A stretch of DNA of 64,000 nt from Sphingomonas sp. 37zxx (GTDB lineage Bacteria > Pseudomonadota > Alphaproteobacteria > Sphingomonadales > Sphingomonadaceae), in contig NZ_JROH01000005.1 in assembly GCF_000786205.1 (NCBI RefSeq), positions 62,001-126,000 of the forward strand, in the 5' to 3' direction. Numbering within the stretch: the stretch's first letter is position 1; each line of letters begins with the position of its first letter. This document shows positions 8,606 through 18,362 of the stretch, piece after piece. The notes under the pieces are model-generated. The model saw only the letters and a list, made by a program, of their open reading frames with translations. It was not told the origin of the DNA and did no database searches. A program made the translations under genes and the position numbers.

Positions 8606-8721
8606 CGGCGCCTATCCCCGGGATAACCTTTTGGCATCGGCTGTCCGCCCTCCGTCATCGTAACCGCTTATCGTCGAGCGCTTGAACGACCGGTGCTGCA
8701 AGCATTTTCCAAGGTTTTTCA

Positions 8722-10206
8722 ATGCCCTCTTTAGCTTCGCTGCAACGCGAATGGCTTTCCAACCCGCGTGGTGACATCCTCGCGGGTATCGTCGTGGCGC
8801 TTGCGCTGATTCCCGAAGCCATCGGCTTTTCGATCATCGCCGGCGTCGATCCGCGCGTCGGATTATATGCCTCCTTCTCGATCGCGGTGATTATTTCATT
8901 GGTCGGCGGTCGACCGGGCATGATCTCTGCGGCTACTGCCGCCATCGCGGTGCTGATCCTGCCGCTGGTGCGCGATCATGGCGTCGAATATCTGTTCGCC
9001 GCGACCATCTTGATGGGCGTCATTCAGTTGCTCGCGGGCTTTCTGCGGCTGCATCTGCTGATGCAATATGTGTCGCGGTCGGTCATCACCGGCTTCGTCA
9101 ACGCGCTGGCGATCCTGATCTTCATGGCGCAATTGCCCGAACTGACCGGGGTCGCGCCGCTCACCTATGTGCTGGTCGCAGGCGGGCTGGCGATCATTTA
9201 TCTCTTCCCGCGTCTGACCAAGGCGGTGCCGTCGCCGTTGATCGCGATCGCGGTGCTGACCTTGCTCGTTTGGTATATGGGCTTTGACGTCCGCACCGTG
9301 GGCGACATGGGCGAGCTGCCTTCGTCGCTGCCGGCGTGGCTGATTCCGAACGTGCCGTTCACGTTCGAAACCTTCCAGATCATCCTGCCCTATTCGGCGA
9401 CGATGGCCGCAGTCGGCCTGCTCGAATCGATGATGACTGCGCAGATCGTCGATGACCTCACCGACACCGGATCGAACAAGCAGCGCGAGATGAAGGGCCA
9501 GGGAATCGCCAATTTCTTCACCGGCTTCCTGGGCGGCATGGGCGGCTGCGCCATGATCGGCCAGTCGGTGATCAACGTGAAGTCGGGCGGCCTGACGCGG
9601 CTGTCGACGATGGTGTCGGGCGTGTTCCTGTTGTTCCTGTTGCTGGTGCTCGGCTCGGTCGTCGCGATCATCCCGATGGCGGCGCTGGTCGCAGTAATGA
9701 TCATGGTGTCGATCGGCACCTTTAGCTGGCGCTCGATCACCGATGTGCGTCGCCATCCCTGGCAATCGTCGGCGGTGATGCTGGCAACGGTCGTCATCAC
9801 GGTGTGGACGCATGATCTGGCGCAAGGCGTGCTGGCGGGCGTGATCCTGTCGGGCCTGTTCTTTGCGAGCAAGGTCAAGCGGCTGTTCGTCGTCACGTCC
9901 GACCTGTCGGCCGAAGGTGCCACCCGCACCTATCGCATCGCGGGCCAAGTGTTCTTCGCCTCGTCCGACGCCTTCGCCGAAGCATTCGACTTCAAAGAGG
10001 TTCTCGACCGCGTCGTGATCGACGTCAGCGATGCGCATTTCTGGGACATTTCGGCGATCGGCACGCTCGACAAGGCAATTCTGAAATTCCGGCGTGAAGG
10101 CACCGATGTCGAGGTGATCGGGCTGAACGAGGCAAGCGCATCGCTGGTCCAGCGTTTCGCGATCCACGACAAGCCGGGTGCCCAAGCGCAACTCGGCGGC
10201 CATTGA
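8722..10206 (+). CDS. SulP family anion transporter with STAS domain
   Basis: This inner-membrane permease of the SulP/SLC26 family has 494 residues. The N-terminal part carries about 10-12 hydrophobic segments starting with [25 protein letters not shown], the family's entry signature. A C-terminal STAS domain begins after about residue 395 and includes [17 protein letters not shown]. The substrate could be sulfate or bicarbonate. The sulfur operon immediately upstream favours sulfate, but the universal stress protein partner downstream is also seen with bicarbonate-type SulP proteins. It forms a two-gene unit with the stress protein, with a 13-base gap. Confidence 0.88.
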   Translation: MPSLASLQREWLSNPRGDILAGIVVALALIPEAIGFSIIAGVDPRVGLYASFSIAVIISLVGGRPGMISAATAAIAVLILPLVRDHGVEYLFAATILMGVIQLLAGFLRLHLLMQYVSRSVITGFVNALAILIFMAQLPELTGVAPLTYVLVAGGLAIIYLFPRLTKAVPSPLIAIAVLTLLVWYMGFDVRTVGDMGELPSSLPAWLIPNVPFTFETFQIILPYSATMAAVGLLESMMTAQIVDDLTDTGSNKQREMKGQGIANFFTGFLGGMGGCAMIGQSVINVKSGGLTRLSTMVSGVFLLFLLLVLGSVVAIIPMAALVAVMIMVSIGTFSWRSITDVRRHPWQSSAVMLATVVITVWTHDLAQGVLAGVILSGLFFASKVKRLFVVTSDLSAEGATRTYRIAGQVFFASSDAFAEAFDFKEVLDRVVIDVSDAHFWDISAIGTLDKAILKFRREGTDVEVIGLNEASASLVQRFAIHDKPGAQAQLGGH

Positions 10207-10219
10207 TAGGAAATTGAAT

Positions 10220-11071
10220 ATGCAAAATATTCTCGCCTGTATCGACGCATCTAGCTACGCCAACAGCGTCTGCGACCTCGCAGCCTGGGCCGCAAAGCGG
10301 CTCGAAATGCCGGTCGAACTGCTCCACGTCGTCCAGCGCAAGGAATCGGTGACCGCGCGCGGTGACTTGTCGGGCGCGATCGGCCTCGGGGCCAAGACCG
10401 ACCTGATGGAAGAATTGGTGCGACTGGAGGAAACCGACGCACGGTTACAGGTCGAACGCGGCCGGGCGCTGCTCAAAGCCGGGGAAGCCCGATTGCGCGA
10501 AGGCGGCGTTACCGAGGTTCGCGTGCTCCATCGGCATGGCGGCATCGTCGAGACGATCCTTGAGCAGGAAGCCGATGCGCGCGTGGTCGTAATCGGCAAG
10601 CGCGGCGGCAGCCACGAATTCGCGACCGACCATATCGGGTCAAAGATCGAGCGCGTCGTGCGTGCCAGCACCAAGCCGATCCTGATCGCCAATCGGGCAG
10701 CGCAGGCACCGCAAAGCGTGGTCTTTGCCTATGACGCCAGCCCAGCCGCCGATCGCGCGCTGGAACGGCTGGTCAATTCGCCATTATTTGCTGCCATGCC
10801 GGTGCATATCGTCATGGCCGATAGCGAAAACGACGCCCACCGACAGGCGCTCACAGCAGCCACCAGCCAGTTGGAGGCCGCGCACGCGGTCACCGCGACG
10901 TTGGAAAAGGGCAAAGCCGAAGAGGTCATCGCTGACATCGTCGCCAAGACGCCGGGGGCGATGCTGGTGATGGGTGCCTATGGCCATTCACGGCTGCGCA
11001 CGCTGATCGTCGGCAGCACCACGACGGCGATGATCCGCACCGTCCACGCGCCGGTTTTTCTGGTGCGATAA
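10220..11071 (+). CDS. tandem universal stress protein
   Basis: This cytosolic protein of 283 residues is made of two UspA-like domains. Domain one starts at NILACIDAS and ends near residue 160 with the nucleotide-loop pattern GKRGGSHEFATDHIGSKIERV. Domain two starts at SVVFAYDASPAADRAL and ends with MGAYGHSRLRTLIVGSTTTAMI, a good ATP-binding G-2x-G-9x-G-(S/T) signature. The start ATG 10220 has a GATAGGAAA ribosome site. It lies directly after the SulP gene and is likely co-transcribed. Confidence 0.9.
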   Translation: MQNILACIDASSYANSVCDLAAWAAKRLEMPVELLHVVQRKESVTARGDLSGAIGLGAKTDLMEELVRLEETDARLQVERGRALLKAGEARLREGGVTEVRVLHRHGGIVETILEQEADARVVVIGKRGGSHEFATDHIGSKIERVVRASTKPILIANRAAQAPQSVVFAYDASPAADRALERLVNSPLFAAMPVHIVMADSENDAHRQALTAATSQLEAAHAVTATLEKGKAEEVIADIVAKTPGAMLVMGAYGHSRLRTLIVGSTTTAMIRTVHAPVFLVR

Positions 11072-11079
11072 ACGCGGGA

Positions 11080-11108
11080 GGTTGCCCCGCATCGATCGCG
11101 GGGCAACC
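11080..11108 (+). terminator. hairpin after the stress-protein gene
   Basis: GGTTGCCCCGC (11080-11090) pairs perfectly with GCGGGGCAACC (11098-11108). There is no T-run after it, so it may be a weak intrinsic terminator or an mRNA-end stabiliser. Confidence 0.55.
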
Positions 11109-11304
11109 AAAGCATCGCGGCGAGCATTGTGGCAGCTCCAGTCTCTATGCTGGCGGCGCAGTAGATTCGGCAATTGCGATGATGCTCGATCGGATCGATT
11201 GAGTTTACTGGCAGGCGCTCAATAGATCGTTACGCTGCCGACGAATAGATCGTCCATCACCTTGCCTGATCCAGGTTAGTGGTATCCGCTTATTCTGTTG
11301 TGCG

Positions 11305-11329
11305 GGAACATCGTCGCAAATTGCCCGTT
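11305..11329 (+). promoter_or_regulatory. EcfG (general stress response) promoter motif
   Basis: GGAAC at 11305-11309 is followed after exactly 16 bases by CGTT at 11326-11329. This is the consensus of the alphaproteobacterial EcfG sigma factor. It lies 36 bases before the manganese-catalase start codon, an ideal distance, and its target is a typical stress gene. Confidence 0.75.
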
Positions 11330-11364
11330 ATTCCAGCACCTCCTGACAGAACTGGAATATCCCG

Positions 11365-12312
11365 ATGTTCATGCACAACAAACGGTTGCAATATACCGTG
11401 CGCGTTGCCGAACCAAACCCTGTATTGGCATCTTTAATGCTGGAGCAGTTCGGCGGTGCCGATGGTGAACTCGCAGCAGCGATGCTCTATTTCACGCAAG
11501 GATTGGGCGAACTCGATCCAGGTCGCAAGGATCTGTTGATCGACATCGCTACCGAAGAGCTTAGCCATTTGGAAGTAATCGGTTCGATCGTCGCGATGTT
11601 GAACAAGGGTGCCAAGGCACAGCTTGCGGAAGCCTCGATGGAAGAAGCCGAACTCTATCTGTCGATGACTCGGGGCGGCAACAGCCATACCCAGTCGTTG
11701 CTACACGGTGGCGGCCCTTCGCTGACCAACTCGTCGGGCGTGCCGTGGACCGCCGCCTATATCGACAGCCGCGGCGATCCGACGTGCGATCTCCGCTCGA
11801 ACATCGCCGCCGAGAGCCGCGCCAAGGTGATTTACGAGCGGTTGATCAACATCACCGACGATCCCGGCATCAAGGATGCGCTCGGCTTCCTGATGACCCG
11901 CGAAATCGCGCACCAGAAGTCGTTCGAAAAGGCGCTGTACGCGATCGAGGACAATTTCCCGTCGGGCAAGCTGCCGGGGATCGAGAAATATGCCAATGTC
12001 TATGTCAACACGTCGCAAGGCGAAGGCGACATGAACGGCCCGTGGAATTCGGGCGATCAATGGGAGCGGATCGACGATCTGGCGCAGACCATGCCGTTCG
12101 ATGATGGCGATGGTTCGGCTTCGGTAGTACTCGACAAGGCCGACGCCATGGCCGCCGAAAAGCTTGCCGTCCGCACTGCGTCGGTGCCGACCGGCGATCC
12201 GACGACGGGCGTCGATCTGGGCGCAGGCGCGGGTGCCGGCCGGATCACCGGCGACGACAAGGGCGCTGCTGCCGATGTCGACGACGCCGTGAGAATGGCC
12301 GACGCGATGTAA
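11365..12312 (+). CDS. manganese catalase
   Basis: This non-heme dimanganese catalase of 315 residues disproportionates hydrogen peroxide. The ferritin-like four-helix core is visible, with metal-ligand helices in the segments ELAAAMLYFTQG, IATEELSHLEVIG, NIAAESRAKVIYE and REIAHQKSFEKAL. A Gly/Ala/Asp-rich tail from about residue 270 is low-complexity and probably flexible. No signal peptide is present. It sits directly under a consensus EcfG promoter, so it is probably induced in the general stress response, and it ends at a strong terminator. Confidence 0.93.
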   Translation: MFMHNKRLQYTVRVAEPNPVLASLMLEQFGGADGELAAAMLYFTQGLGELDPGRKDLLIDIATEELSHLEVIGSIVAMLNKGAKAQLAEASMEEAELYLSMTRGGNSHTQSLLHGGGPSLTNSSGVPWTAAYIDSRGDPTCDLRSNIAAESRAKVIYERLINITDDPGIKDALGFLMTREIAHQKSFEKALYAIEDNFPSGKLPGIEKYANVYVNTSQGEGDMNGPWNSGDQWERIDDLAQTMPFDDGDGSASVVLDKADAMAAEKLAVRTASVPTGDPTTGVDLGAGAGAGRITGDDKGAAADVDDAVRMADAM

Positions 12313-12317
12313 TGCCA

Positions 12318-12350
12318 CGGCCCGCCGATCGGGTATCGGCGGGCCGTTTT
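12318..12350 (+). terminator. intrinsic terminator of the catalase gene
   Basis: A perfect 12-base stem (12318-12329 with 12335-12346, arm CGGCCCGCCGAT) has a five-base loop and is followed by TTTT. It lies 5 bases after the catalase stop codon. Confidence 0.9.
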
Positions 12351-12456
12351 CCGGTTACAGCCTGGGGATAGTGGCAGCGCAGCACTGGTATATCCCGCAT
12401 CAAGCCGTCTATCGACAGATGTGCCGCTCAATCGCGGCCAGTCGAGGAAGACGCGA

Positions 12457-13803
12457 ATGTCGCTGAAGATCACCCTGCTACCGGCGGAGGGCGTAGCCGC
12501 GCCACGCCGCAATCGTTGGTATAACCTGCTATACGCACAGGTGCTGCTCGCGATCGTCGCGGGAGTGGCGGTCGGCCATTTCTACCCGGCCACCGGCGAA
12601 GCGCTCAAGCCGCTGGGCGATGCCTTCATCAAACTGGTCAAGATGATCATCGCGCCGGTGATCTTCCTGACGATCGTCACCGGCATCGCCGGGATGCGTG
12701 ACCTCGCCTCGGTCGGACGGGTGGCGGGCAAAGCGTTCGCTTATTTCCTTTTCTTCTCCACCTTCGCGCTGGTGATCGGGATGGTGGTGGGCAATCTTGT
12801 CCAGCCCGGCGCGGGGATGAACATTGACCCAGCGACATTGGATAGCGGCGCGGTCGCGACCTATGCCGCCAAGGCGCAGCAATCGACGCTGACCGGCTTC
12901 CTGCTCGCGATCATTCCCGACACCTTCACCGGCGCTTTGACGCAAAGCAACATCCTGCAGGTGCTGTTCGTCGCGATCCTGTTCGGCGTCGCGCTGGCGC
13001 TGGTCGGCGATCGGGGCGAACCGGTGCTCAACCTGCTCGAAGACGTCTCGGCAGTCTTCTTCAAGCTCGTGTCGATCGTCATGCGCGCGGCGCCGGTGGG
13101 AGCGTTCGGCGCGATGGCGTTCACCATCGGTGCCTATGGGCTGGGAACCCTCGCCAACCTCGCGGCGCTGGTGGGCACCTTTTACCTCACCGCCTTGCTG
13201 TTCGTAATCGTCGTGCTGGGCAGCGTCGCCCGACTGTGCGGCTTTTCGATCTTCAAGCTTATCGCCTATCTCAAGGCCGAATTGCTGCTGGTGCTGGGCA
13301 CCTCGTCATCCGAAAGCGCGCTACCGTCGCTGATCGAGAAGATGGAGCGCGCGGGCTGCCCCAAATCAATCGTCGGGCTGGTGGTGCCCACCGGCTACAG
13401 CTTCAACCTCGACGGCACCAACATCTACATGACGATGGCGGCATTGTTCATCGCGCAGGCAACCAATGTCGACCTGACGATCGGCGAGCAATTGCTGTTG
13501 CTGAGCGTCGCAATGCTGTCATCAAAGGGCGCGGCGGGGGTCACCGGGGCGGGCTTCATCACGCTGGCGGCAACGCTGTCGATCGTGCCGTCGGTGCCGC
13601 TGGCGGGCATGGCGCTGATCCTGGGGGTCGATCGCTTCATGTCCGAATGCCGCAGCCTGACGAACTTCATCGGCAACGCCGTGGCGACGGTAGTCGTCTC
13701 GCGCTGGGAAAATGCGCTCGACCAGCCACAGTTCGACGCGGCGATGCGCGGCGACCTGCCTGCCATCGGGGCGATCCCCCAGGGTGCCGCGTCGATCGAC
13801 TGA
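12457..13803 (+). CDS. dctA: C4-dicarboxylate:cation symporter (DctA/GltP family)
   Basis: This inner-membrane DAACS-family symporter of 448 residues is for succinate, fumarate, malate or aspartate-type substrates. Signature segments are [23 protein letters not shown] near residue 60, the serine-rich re-entrant loop [13 protein letters not shown], and [16 protein letters not shown], which carries the NMDGT-like substrate/Na site as NLDGT. ATG 12457 is preferred over an in-frame GTG at 12421, since family proteins start shortly before the first helix. It converges with ybbP, leaving only 6 bases between stops. Confidence 0.9.
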   Translation: MSLKITLLPAEGVAAPRRNRWYNLLYAQVLLAIVAGVAVGHFYPATGEALKPLGDAFIKLVKMIIAPVIFLTIVTGIAGMRDLASVGRVAGKAFAYFLFFSTFALVIGMVVGNLVQPGAGMNIDPATLDSGAVATYAAKAQQSTLTGFLLAIIPDTFTGALTQSNILQVLFVAILFGVALALVGDRGEPVLNLLEDVSAVFFKLVSIVMRAAPVGAFGAMAFTIGAYGLGTLANLAALVGTFYLTALLFVIVVLGSVARLCGFSIFKLIAYLKAELLLVLGTSSSESALPSLIEKMERAGCPKSIVGLVVPTGYSFNLDGTNIYMTMAALFIAQATNVDLTIGEQLLLLSVAMLSSKGAAGVTGAGFITLAATLSIVPSVPLAGMALILGVDRFMSECRSLTNFIGNAVATVVVSRWENALDQPQFDAAMRGDLPAIGAIPQGAASID

Positions 13804-13809
13804 GCGGCG

Positions 13810-16320
13810 TTATAGTTCGCGCAGCGCCCGCGCCGGGCGGGCATTGAGCACCGGCAGCGCCCCCAGCACGCCGATGACCGTGGTCACCACAACACCCGCC
13901 GCCAGCGTCGCGCCGACCGCGCGATAATCGGGCAGCCATTCGAAGCTGAACAATTGCGTCACGACATACCATGCGCCGCCCAAGCCCAGCGCGAGGGCGA
14001 GCGCGGCCAAAATCGCGCTCAGCAGCAGATATTCGATCGCCTGCACCCACAACACCTGCCCGCGCGTCGCGCCCAGGGTCTTGAGGATCACGCTGTCATA
14101 GGTCCGCGCCTCGCGCGTCGCGGCGATCGCGCCCACCAGCACCGCCAGCCCCGCCAGGATCGCGACCGAAGCCGCAGCGGCAATCGCGGTCGCCATCGCG
14201 CCGACAATGTCGCGCACCTGCGCCAGCACCCCGCCAACCTCGATCACCGAGATCGAAGGGAATCGTGGCACGAGCGCGTTCAGCACCGCCCGCTCGCGCC
14301 CCTTGGGCAAATCGATCGTCGCCGCCAGGTTATGCGGCGCGTCGGCGATGGCATTGGGGCTGAATACCAGCACATAGTTGAAGCCCAATGTGTCCCAATT
14401 GATCTTGCGGAACGACGCCACGCGCGCGGTACGCTCGACGCCGAGCAAGCTGACGCTGATCGGATCGCCAAGCTTCAGGTCGATCGCCTCGGCCAGCCGT
14501 TCATCGACCGAAACTATGGGCGGACCGCTATAGTCGCGCGGCCACCAGCTTCCCGCCACGAGTTCGCTGCCTTCGGGTAAGGTCGCCGCATAGGTCAGCC
14601 CGCGTTCACCGCGCAGCGCCCATGCCCCTTCGGGAAGCTCCTCCAGGTCAGCGACGCGGACATCGCCATAGCCGGTGATCGTGCCGCGCATCGCAGGGAC
14701 GGTCTTCACTTCGGCGCGCGGCTCGATCGCGGCGATGGTCGCGCGGAAATCGGCTTCGCGCGGCGGCGGCACGTCGAGCGCGAACAAAGCGGGCGCGCGC
14801 TGCGGCACCGAGCTTGCGATATTGCCGTCGATGCTGGTGCGGATCGCCGCCAGCAATACGAAGAGCGTGAGGCCAAGCCCCAGCGCGACGACCAGCGCGC
14901 CGGTGCGCGATCCCGGCCGATGCAGCGCTGCAATGCCCAGCCGCAGCAACGGGCGACGCGACCGTGGCAGTCGCGCGGCGGTGCGCCGGACCAGCACGCC
15001 GACGCCAGCCAACAGCAGCAGCACCGCAGTAACGGCGGCAAGGAAGCCGGCACTGAGCAACGGCTGCTCGGCAGTCGCCAGCGCCAGCGCGAGGATCGCC
15101 GCACCGGCACCGCCCACCCAGGGCAGCGAATGCCGCCAGGGCACCGGACGCTCACCGATCACCCCGCGCAGCAACCCCGCGGCGGGCACACGCCCCGCCG
15201 CGATCAACGGGCGCGCGGTGAACGCCAGCGCGATCAGCAGGCCATAGGCAGCCGCCAGCATCAACGGCAGCAACTGCACCTGAAATTCGGGCGCGACCGG
15301 CAGCACGTCGCCCGCCGCCCACACGATCAGCGGCACCGCGACCACGCCCGCCAGCAGCCCGGCAGCGATCCCGGCCACAGCGACCACGCCGATCTGCAAC
15401 AGATACACCCGCGCAATCACCCCCGATGTCGCGCCGAGCACCTTCAGCGCCGCGATACTCCCCCGCCGCGCCGCGAGATACGAGGTCACGCCGTTGCCGA
15501 CGCCGATTCCCGCGATCACCAGCGCCGACAGCCCTACCAGCAGCAGGAACTGCCCCATCCGGTCGATAAAGCGCGCGGCGCTGGGCGATGCACGTTCGCG
15601 CGTCTTGGTTTCCCAGCCGGCGACCGGGAACGCCTTGTTCCACGCCTCCTCGACGGTCTTGGGATCGCGCGAGTCGGGCATCTGGATGCGGTAGCGCGTG
15701 GCATACAGGCTGCCCGGCTGGACCAGCGCGGTGCGCGTTATCCCGCCCAGCGATACCATCGCGACTGGCCCCAGGGTGAAGCCCTCGCCCAATCGGTCAG
15801 GCTCGTCGGCGATGATCCCGCCGACGGTGAAGCTTGCCGATCCGATGCGGAAGCGACCGCCCTGCCCCACGCGCAGCCGATCGGCGAGCGCGGGTGCGAT
15901 CCACACCGTCCCGGCATCGGGCGCGCCAACACTGCGACCGTCGCGCAGCGTCAGCCGGCCATAGAGCGGATATTCGCCATCGACGCCCTTCAGGTCGATC
16001 GGCACGATGCGCGGACTGCCCGGATCGCCGCCGACCGCCGTCGCCTGCATCCGCACGCTCTGCGAGACGTTGCCCAGCCGCGCCATCGCCGCGCGTTCGG
16101 CATCATTGGCCTCGCGCTGCGAAATCTCGAACTCGACATCGCCGCCCAGGATCGTCTGCCCCCGCGCCGCGAGTTCGCCGCCGATCGCCTGCGTCAGGCT
16201 GCCGATCGCCGCCAGCGCCCCCACGCCCAAAAACAGGCAGGCAAGCAACAGCCGAAGCCCGCGAAACCGCAGGCTCAATTCGCGCCGCGCCAGCCGCCAG
16301 GCGATTCCCCAATCGCTCAC
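13810..16320 (-). CDS. ybbP: ABC transporter permease, FtsX/YbbP type
   Basis: This large inner-membrane permease of 836 residues belongs to the MacB/FtsX-like class. There is one N-terminal transmembrane helix (LLLACLFLGVGALAAIG), a big periplasmic domain, then two FtsX-type helix bundles: one around residues 260-430 and one near the C-terminus (MATAIAAAASVAILAGLAVLVGAI and following). It overlaps the ATPase stop as ATGA. The pair with tesA repeats the arrangement known in E. coli (ybbA-ybbP divergent from tesA), which suggests a conserved, still poorly defined lipid or envelope function. Confidence 0.9.
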   Translation of the reverse strand: MSDWGIAWRLARRELSLRFRGLRLLLACLFLGVGALAAIGSLTQAIGGELAARGQTILGGDVEFEISQREANDAERAAMARLGNVSQSVRMQATAVGGDPGSPRIVPIDLKGVDGEYPLYGRLTLRDGRSVGAPDAGTVWIAPALADRLRVGQGGRFRIGSASFTVGGIIADEPDRLGEGFTLGPVAMVSLGGITRTALVQPGSLYATRYRIQMPDSRDPKTVEEAWNKAFPVAGWETKTRERASPSAARFIDRMGQFLLLVGLSALVIAGIGVGNGVTSYLAARRGSIAALKVLGATSGVIARVYLLQIGVVAVAGIAAGLLAGVVAVPLIVWAAGDVLPVAPEFQVQLLPLMLAAAYGLLIALAFTARPLIAAGRVPAAGLLRGVIGERPVPWRHSLPWVGGAGAAILALALATAEQPLLSAGFLAAVTAVLLLLAGVGVLVRRTAARLPRSRRPLLRLGIAALHRPGSRTGALVVALGLGLTLFVLLAAIRTSIDGNIASSVPQRAPALFALDVPPPREADFRATIAAIEPRAEVKTVPAMRGTITGYGDVRVADLEELPEGAWALRGERGLTYAATLPEGSELVAGSWWPRDYSGPPIVSVDERLAEAIDLKLGDPISVSLLGVERTARVASFRKINWDTLGFNYVLVFSPNAIADAPHNLAATIDLPKGRERAVLNALVPRFPSISVIEVGGVLAQVRDIVGAMATAIAAAASVAILAGLAVLVGAIAATREARTYDSVILKTLGATRGQVLWVQAIEYLLLSAILAALALALGLGGAWYVVTQLFSFEWLPDYRAVGATLAAGVVVTTVIGVLGALPVLNARPARALREL

Positions 16321-17015
16321 GCCGCGCGATCCTCGACGATCAGGCCGTCGCCCAGCGTCACCACCCGGTCGCAGCGTACTGCAAGCGCCGGATCATGCGT
16401 GATGATGACGAGCGTCGCCCCCGCCGCCGCCTGCCGCTCGAACAGCAAATCCATGATCGCAGCCCCCGTGGCGGTGTCGAGATTGCCGGTGGGTTCGTCG
16501 GCGAACACCAGATCGGGGCGCGGCCCCAGCGCGCGCGCAATCGCCACGCGCTGCTGCTCTCCGCCCGACAATTGGCTGGGATAATGGCCGATGCGATGGC
16601 CCAAACCCACCGCCGCCAGCTCGTCATCGGCGCGCTCGAAGGCGTCGGCCACCCCCGCCAATTCCATCGGCACAGCAACATTCTCGCGCGCGGTCATCGT
16701 CGGCAGCAAGTGGAAGGCCTGAAGCACGATGCCGATCCGCCCCCGCCGCGCGCGCGCCAGCGAATCCTCGTCGAGCGTCCCGAAATCCAGCCCCGCCACC
16801 GCGACGCTGCCGCCGGTGGCGCGCTCGAGCCCCGACAATATCGCCATCAGCGACGACTTGCCCGACCCCGATGGTCCCAGCAGAGCGATGCTTTGACCAC
16901 GCGGCACCGCCAGGTCGATACCGCGCAAAATCTGCGTCGCCGCATCGCCGCTGCCTAGCGTCAGCGTGACATCGCGCGCATCGATGACCATATCGCGCTG
17001 CTGTGGGGAATGCAT
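16317..17015 (-). CDS. ybbA: ABC transporter ATP-binding protein, YbbA/LolD type
   Basis: This cytoplasmic ATPase of 232 residues energises the YbbP permease. Walker A is GPSGSGKSS, the signature LSGGEQQRVAIARAL, Walker B LVFADEPTGNLD and the H-loop IITHD. ATG 17015 gives a normal length for the family; a longer open frame upstream overlaps tesA and is unlikely. The first codons of this gene and of tesA overlap head-to-head (17010-17015), so at least one probably starts further in. Confidence 0.92.
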   Translation of the reverse strand: MHSPQQRDMVIDARDVTLTLGSGDAATQILRGIDLAVPRGQSIALLGPSGSGKSSLMAILSGLERATGGSVAVAGLDFGTLDEDSLARARRGRIGIVLQAFHLLPTMTARENVAVPMELAGVADAFERADDELAAVGLGHRIGHYPSQLSGGEQQRVAIARALGPRPDLVFADEPTGNLDTATGAAIMDLLFERQAAAGATLVIITHDPALAVRCDRVVTLGDGLIVEDRAA

Positions 17016-17738
17016 GGAGTGAGCTTGACCTTGGCTAGTTTGAACAAGCGATATGTGGCGGCAGCGGCCATTCTCCAAACGATATGCTTGAATGGCTGCG
17101 GCGATCCCGCGCTGCCAGTGGCGGATAACGCGGCTGCAATGGCGGGAAAGACGGCGGCCACCGTGCGTCCGGCAGGCGAGGAAAAGCTGATCCTGGCGTT
17201 CGGCGACAGCCTGTATGCGGGCTATCAATTGGGACGCGGGCAGAGCCTTCCCGATGCGGTGCAAAACCGGCTTCGCGCCGACGGCATCAACGCAACGCTG
17301 GTCAATGCGGGCGTATCGGGCGACACCAGCGCGGCGGGCCGTCAGCGTCTGGCCTTCGCGCTCGACAATCTGCCGCGCAAGCCAGACCTCGTGCTGTTGG
17401 GGCTAGGCGGCAACGACGTGCTGCGCCAGATTCCCGCTGCCGAAACGCGCGCCAATCTGGTGGCGATGCTCGATGAATTGCGGCGGCGCGAAGTGCCGGT
17501 GGTGCTTACCGGCATGGTCGCCCCGCCCAATCTCGGCCCCGAATATGTCTCCGCGTTCAACGCGATCTATACCGATCTGGCCAGGGAATATGGCGCGGCG
17601 CTGTACCCGTTCATCCTCGACGGCGTGATCGGCAACCCCGCGCTGATGCTCCCCGATCGGATCCACCCCAACGCCAAGGGCGTCGAGCGAGTCGCCGATC
17701 GGGTGACCCCGCTGGTGGCACAGCGGCTAGCCGACTGA
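17010..17738 (+). CDS. tesA: SGNH/GDSL hydrolase, TesA-like esterase (probable lipoprotein)
   Basis: This esterase/lysophospholipase of the TesA type has up to 242 residues. SGNH blocks are AFGDSLYAGY (Ser nucleophile), GVSGDTSA, GLGGNDVLR and DRIHPN (Asp-His pair). The N-terminus has KR followed by a hydrophobic stretch and LNGC, an acceptable lipobox, so export and lipid anchoring are likely. The listed ATG overlaps the divergent ybbA start; internal GTG or TTG codons at 17019-17037 would still retain the signal. It converges with dgoA, overlapping by 12 bases at the 3' ends. Confidence 0.88.
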   Translation: MHGVSLTLASLNKRYVAAAAILQTICLNGCGDPALPVADNAAAMAGKTAATVRPAGEEKLILAFGDSLYAGYQLGRGQSLPDAVQNRLRADGINATLVNAGVSGDTSAAGRQRLAFALDNLPRKPDLVLLGLGGNDVLRQIPAAETRANLVAMLDELRRREVPVVLTGMVAPPNLGPEYVSAFNAIYTDLAREYGAALYPFILDGVIGNPALMLPDRIHPNAKGVERVADRVTPLVAQRLAD

Positions 17739-18362
17739 CGGCAGCGCCGCGACGAAGGCGCGTGCCCGCTCGCCGACTTCAGCCGCGGTCATGCCGGGGG
17801 CATAGAGCGCCGACCCCAGCCCGAACCCGGCCGCGCCCGCCTCGCGCCAAGGCCCCATCGCCTCGGGCGTGATGCCGCCAACCGGCAGCATCCGAACATC
17901 CTTGGGCAGCACTGCGCGCATCGCCTTCAGCACCTTGGGGCTTGCAGCCTCGGCGGGGAATAGTTTCAGCGCCGCCGCCCCCGCCGCCAGCGCGGCAAAG
18001 GCTTCGGTGGGGGTGCCGATCCCCGGCATCGCCACCAGCCCGCGCTCGGCCGCCGCCGAGATCACCGCAGGATTGGCGTTGGGGGCGATGATCAGCGTGC
18101 CGCCGGTCGCCTCGACGCGCAGCACATCCTCGACCGTCAGCACCGTCCCCGCGCCGACCACCGCGCGATCGCCGAAACGGCGGGCGAGCAATTCGATGCT
18201 CGCGAACGGGTCGGGGGAATTGAGCGGCACTTCGATCAGCGTGAACCCCGCCTCGACCAGCGCATGGCCGATCGCCTCGATCTCGTCGGGGCGAACCCCG
18301 CGCAGGATCGCCACCAATGGGCAGGCGGCAAAGGCGGCGTCGAAACGGTGGAGATTAGTCAT
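17727..18362 (-). CDS. dgoA: 2-dehydro-3-deoxy-6-phosphogalactonate aldolase
   Basis: This cytosolic class I aldolase of 211 residues cleaves KDPGal to pyruvate and glyceraldehyde 3-phosphate. The KDPG/KDPGal aldolase fold is seen in LVAILRGVRPDE (catalytic Glu region), VGAGTVLTVEDV, and the Schiff-base lysine in AALKLFPAE. GVRPDE and the adjacent dgoK favour the galactonate branch over the Entner-Doudoroff enzyme. ATG 18362 overlaps the dgoK stop as ATGA, so the two are translationally coupled. Confidence 0.9.
   Translation of the reverse strand: MTNLHRFDAAFAACPLVAILRGVRPDEIEAIGHALVEAGFTLIEVPLNSPDPFASIELLARRFGDRAVVGAGTVLTVEDVLRVEATGGTLIIAPNANPAVISAAAERGLVAMPGIGTPTEAFAALAAGAAALKLFPAEAASPKVLKAMRAVLPKDVRMLPVGGITPEAMGPWREAGAAGFGLGSALYAPGMTAAEVGERARAFVAALPSVG

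Noticed and set aside
8896..10203. Minus-strand 435-codon frame opposite the SulP gene
   Set aside because: Shadow frame; SulP and STAS motifs on the plus strand explain the region.
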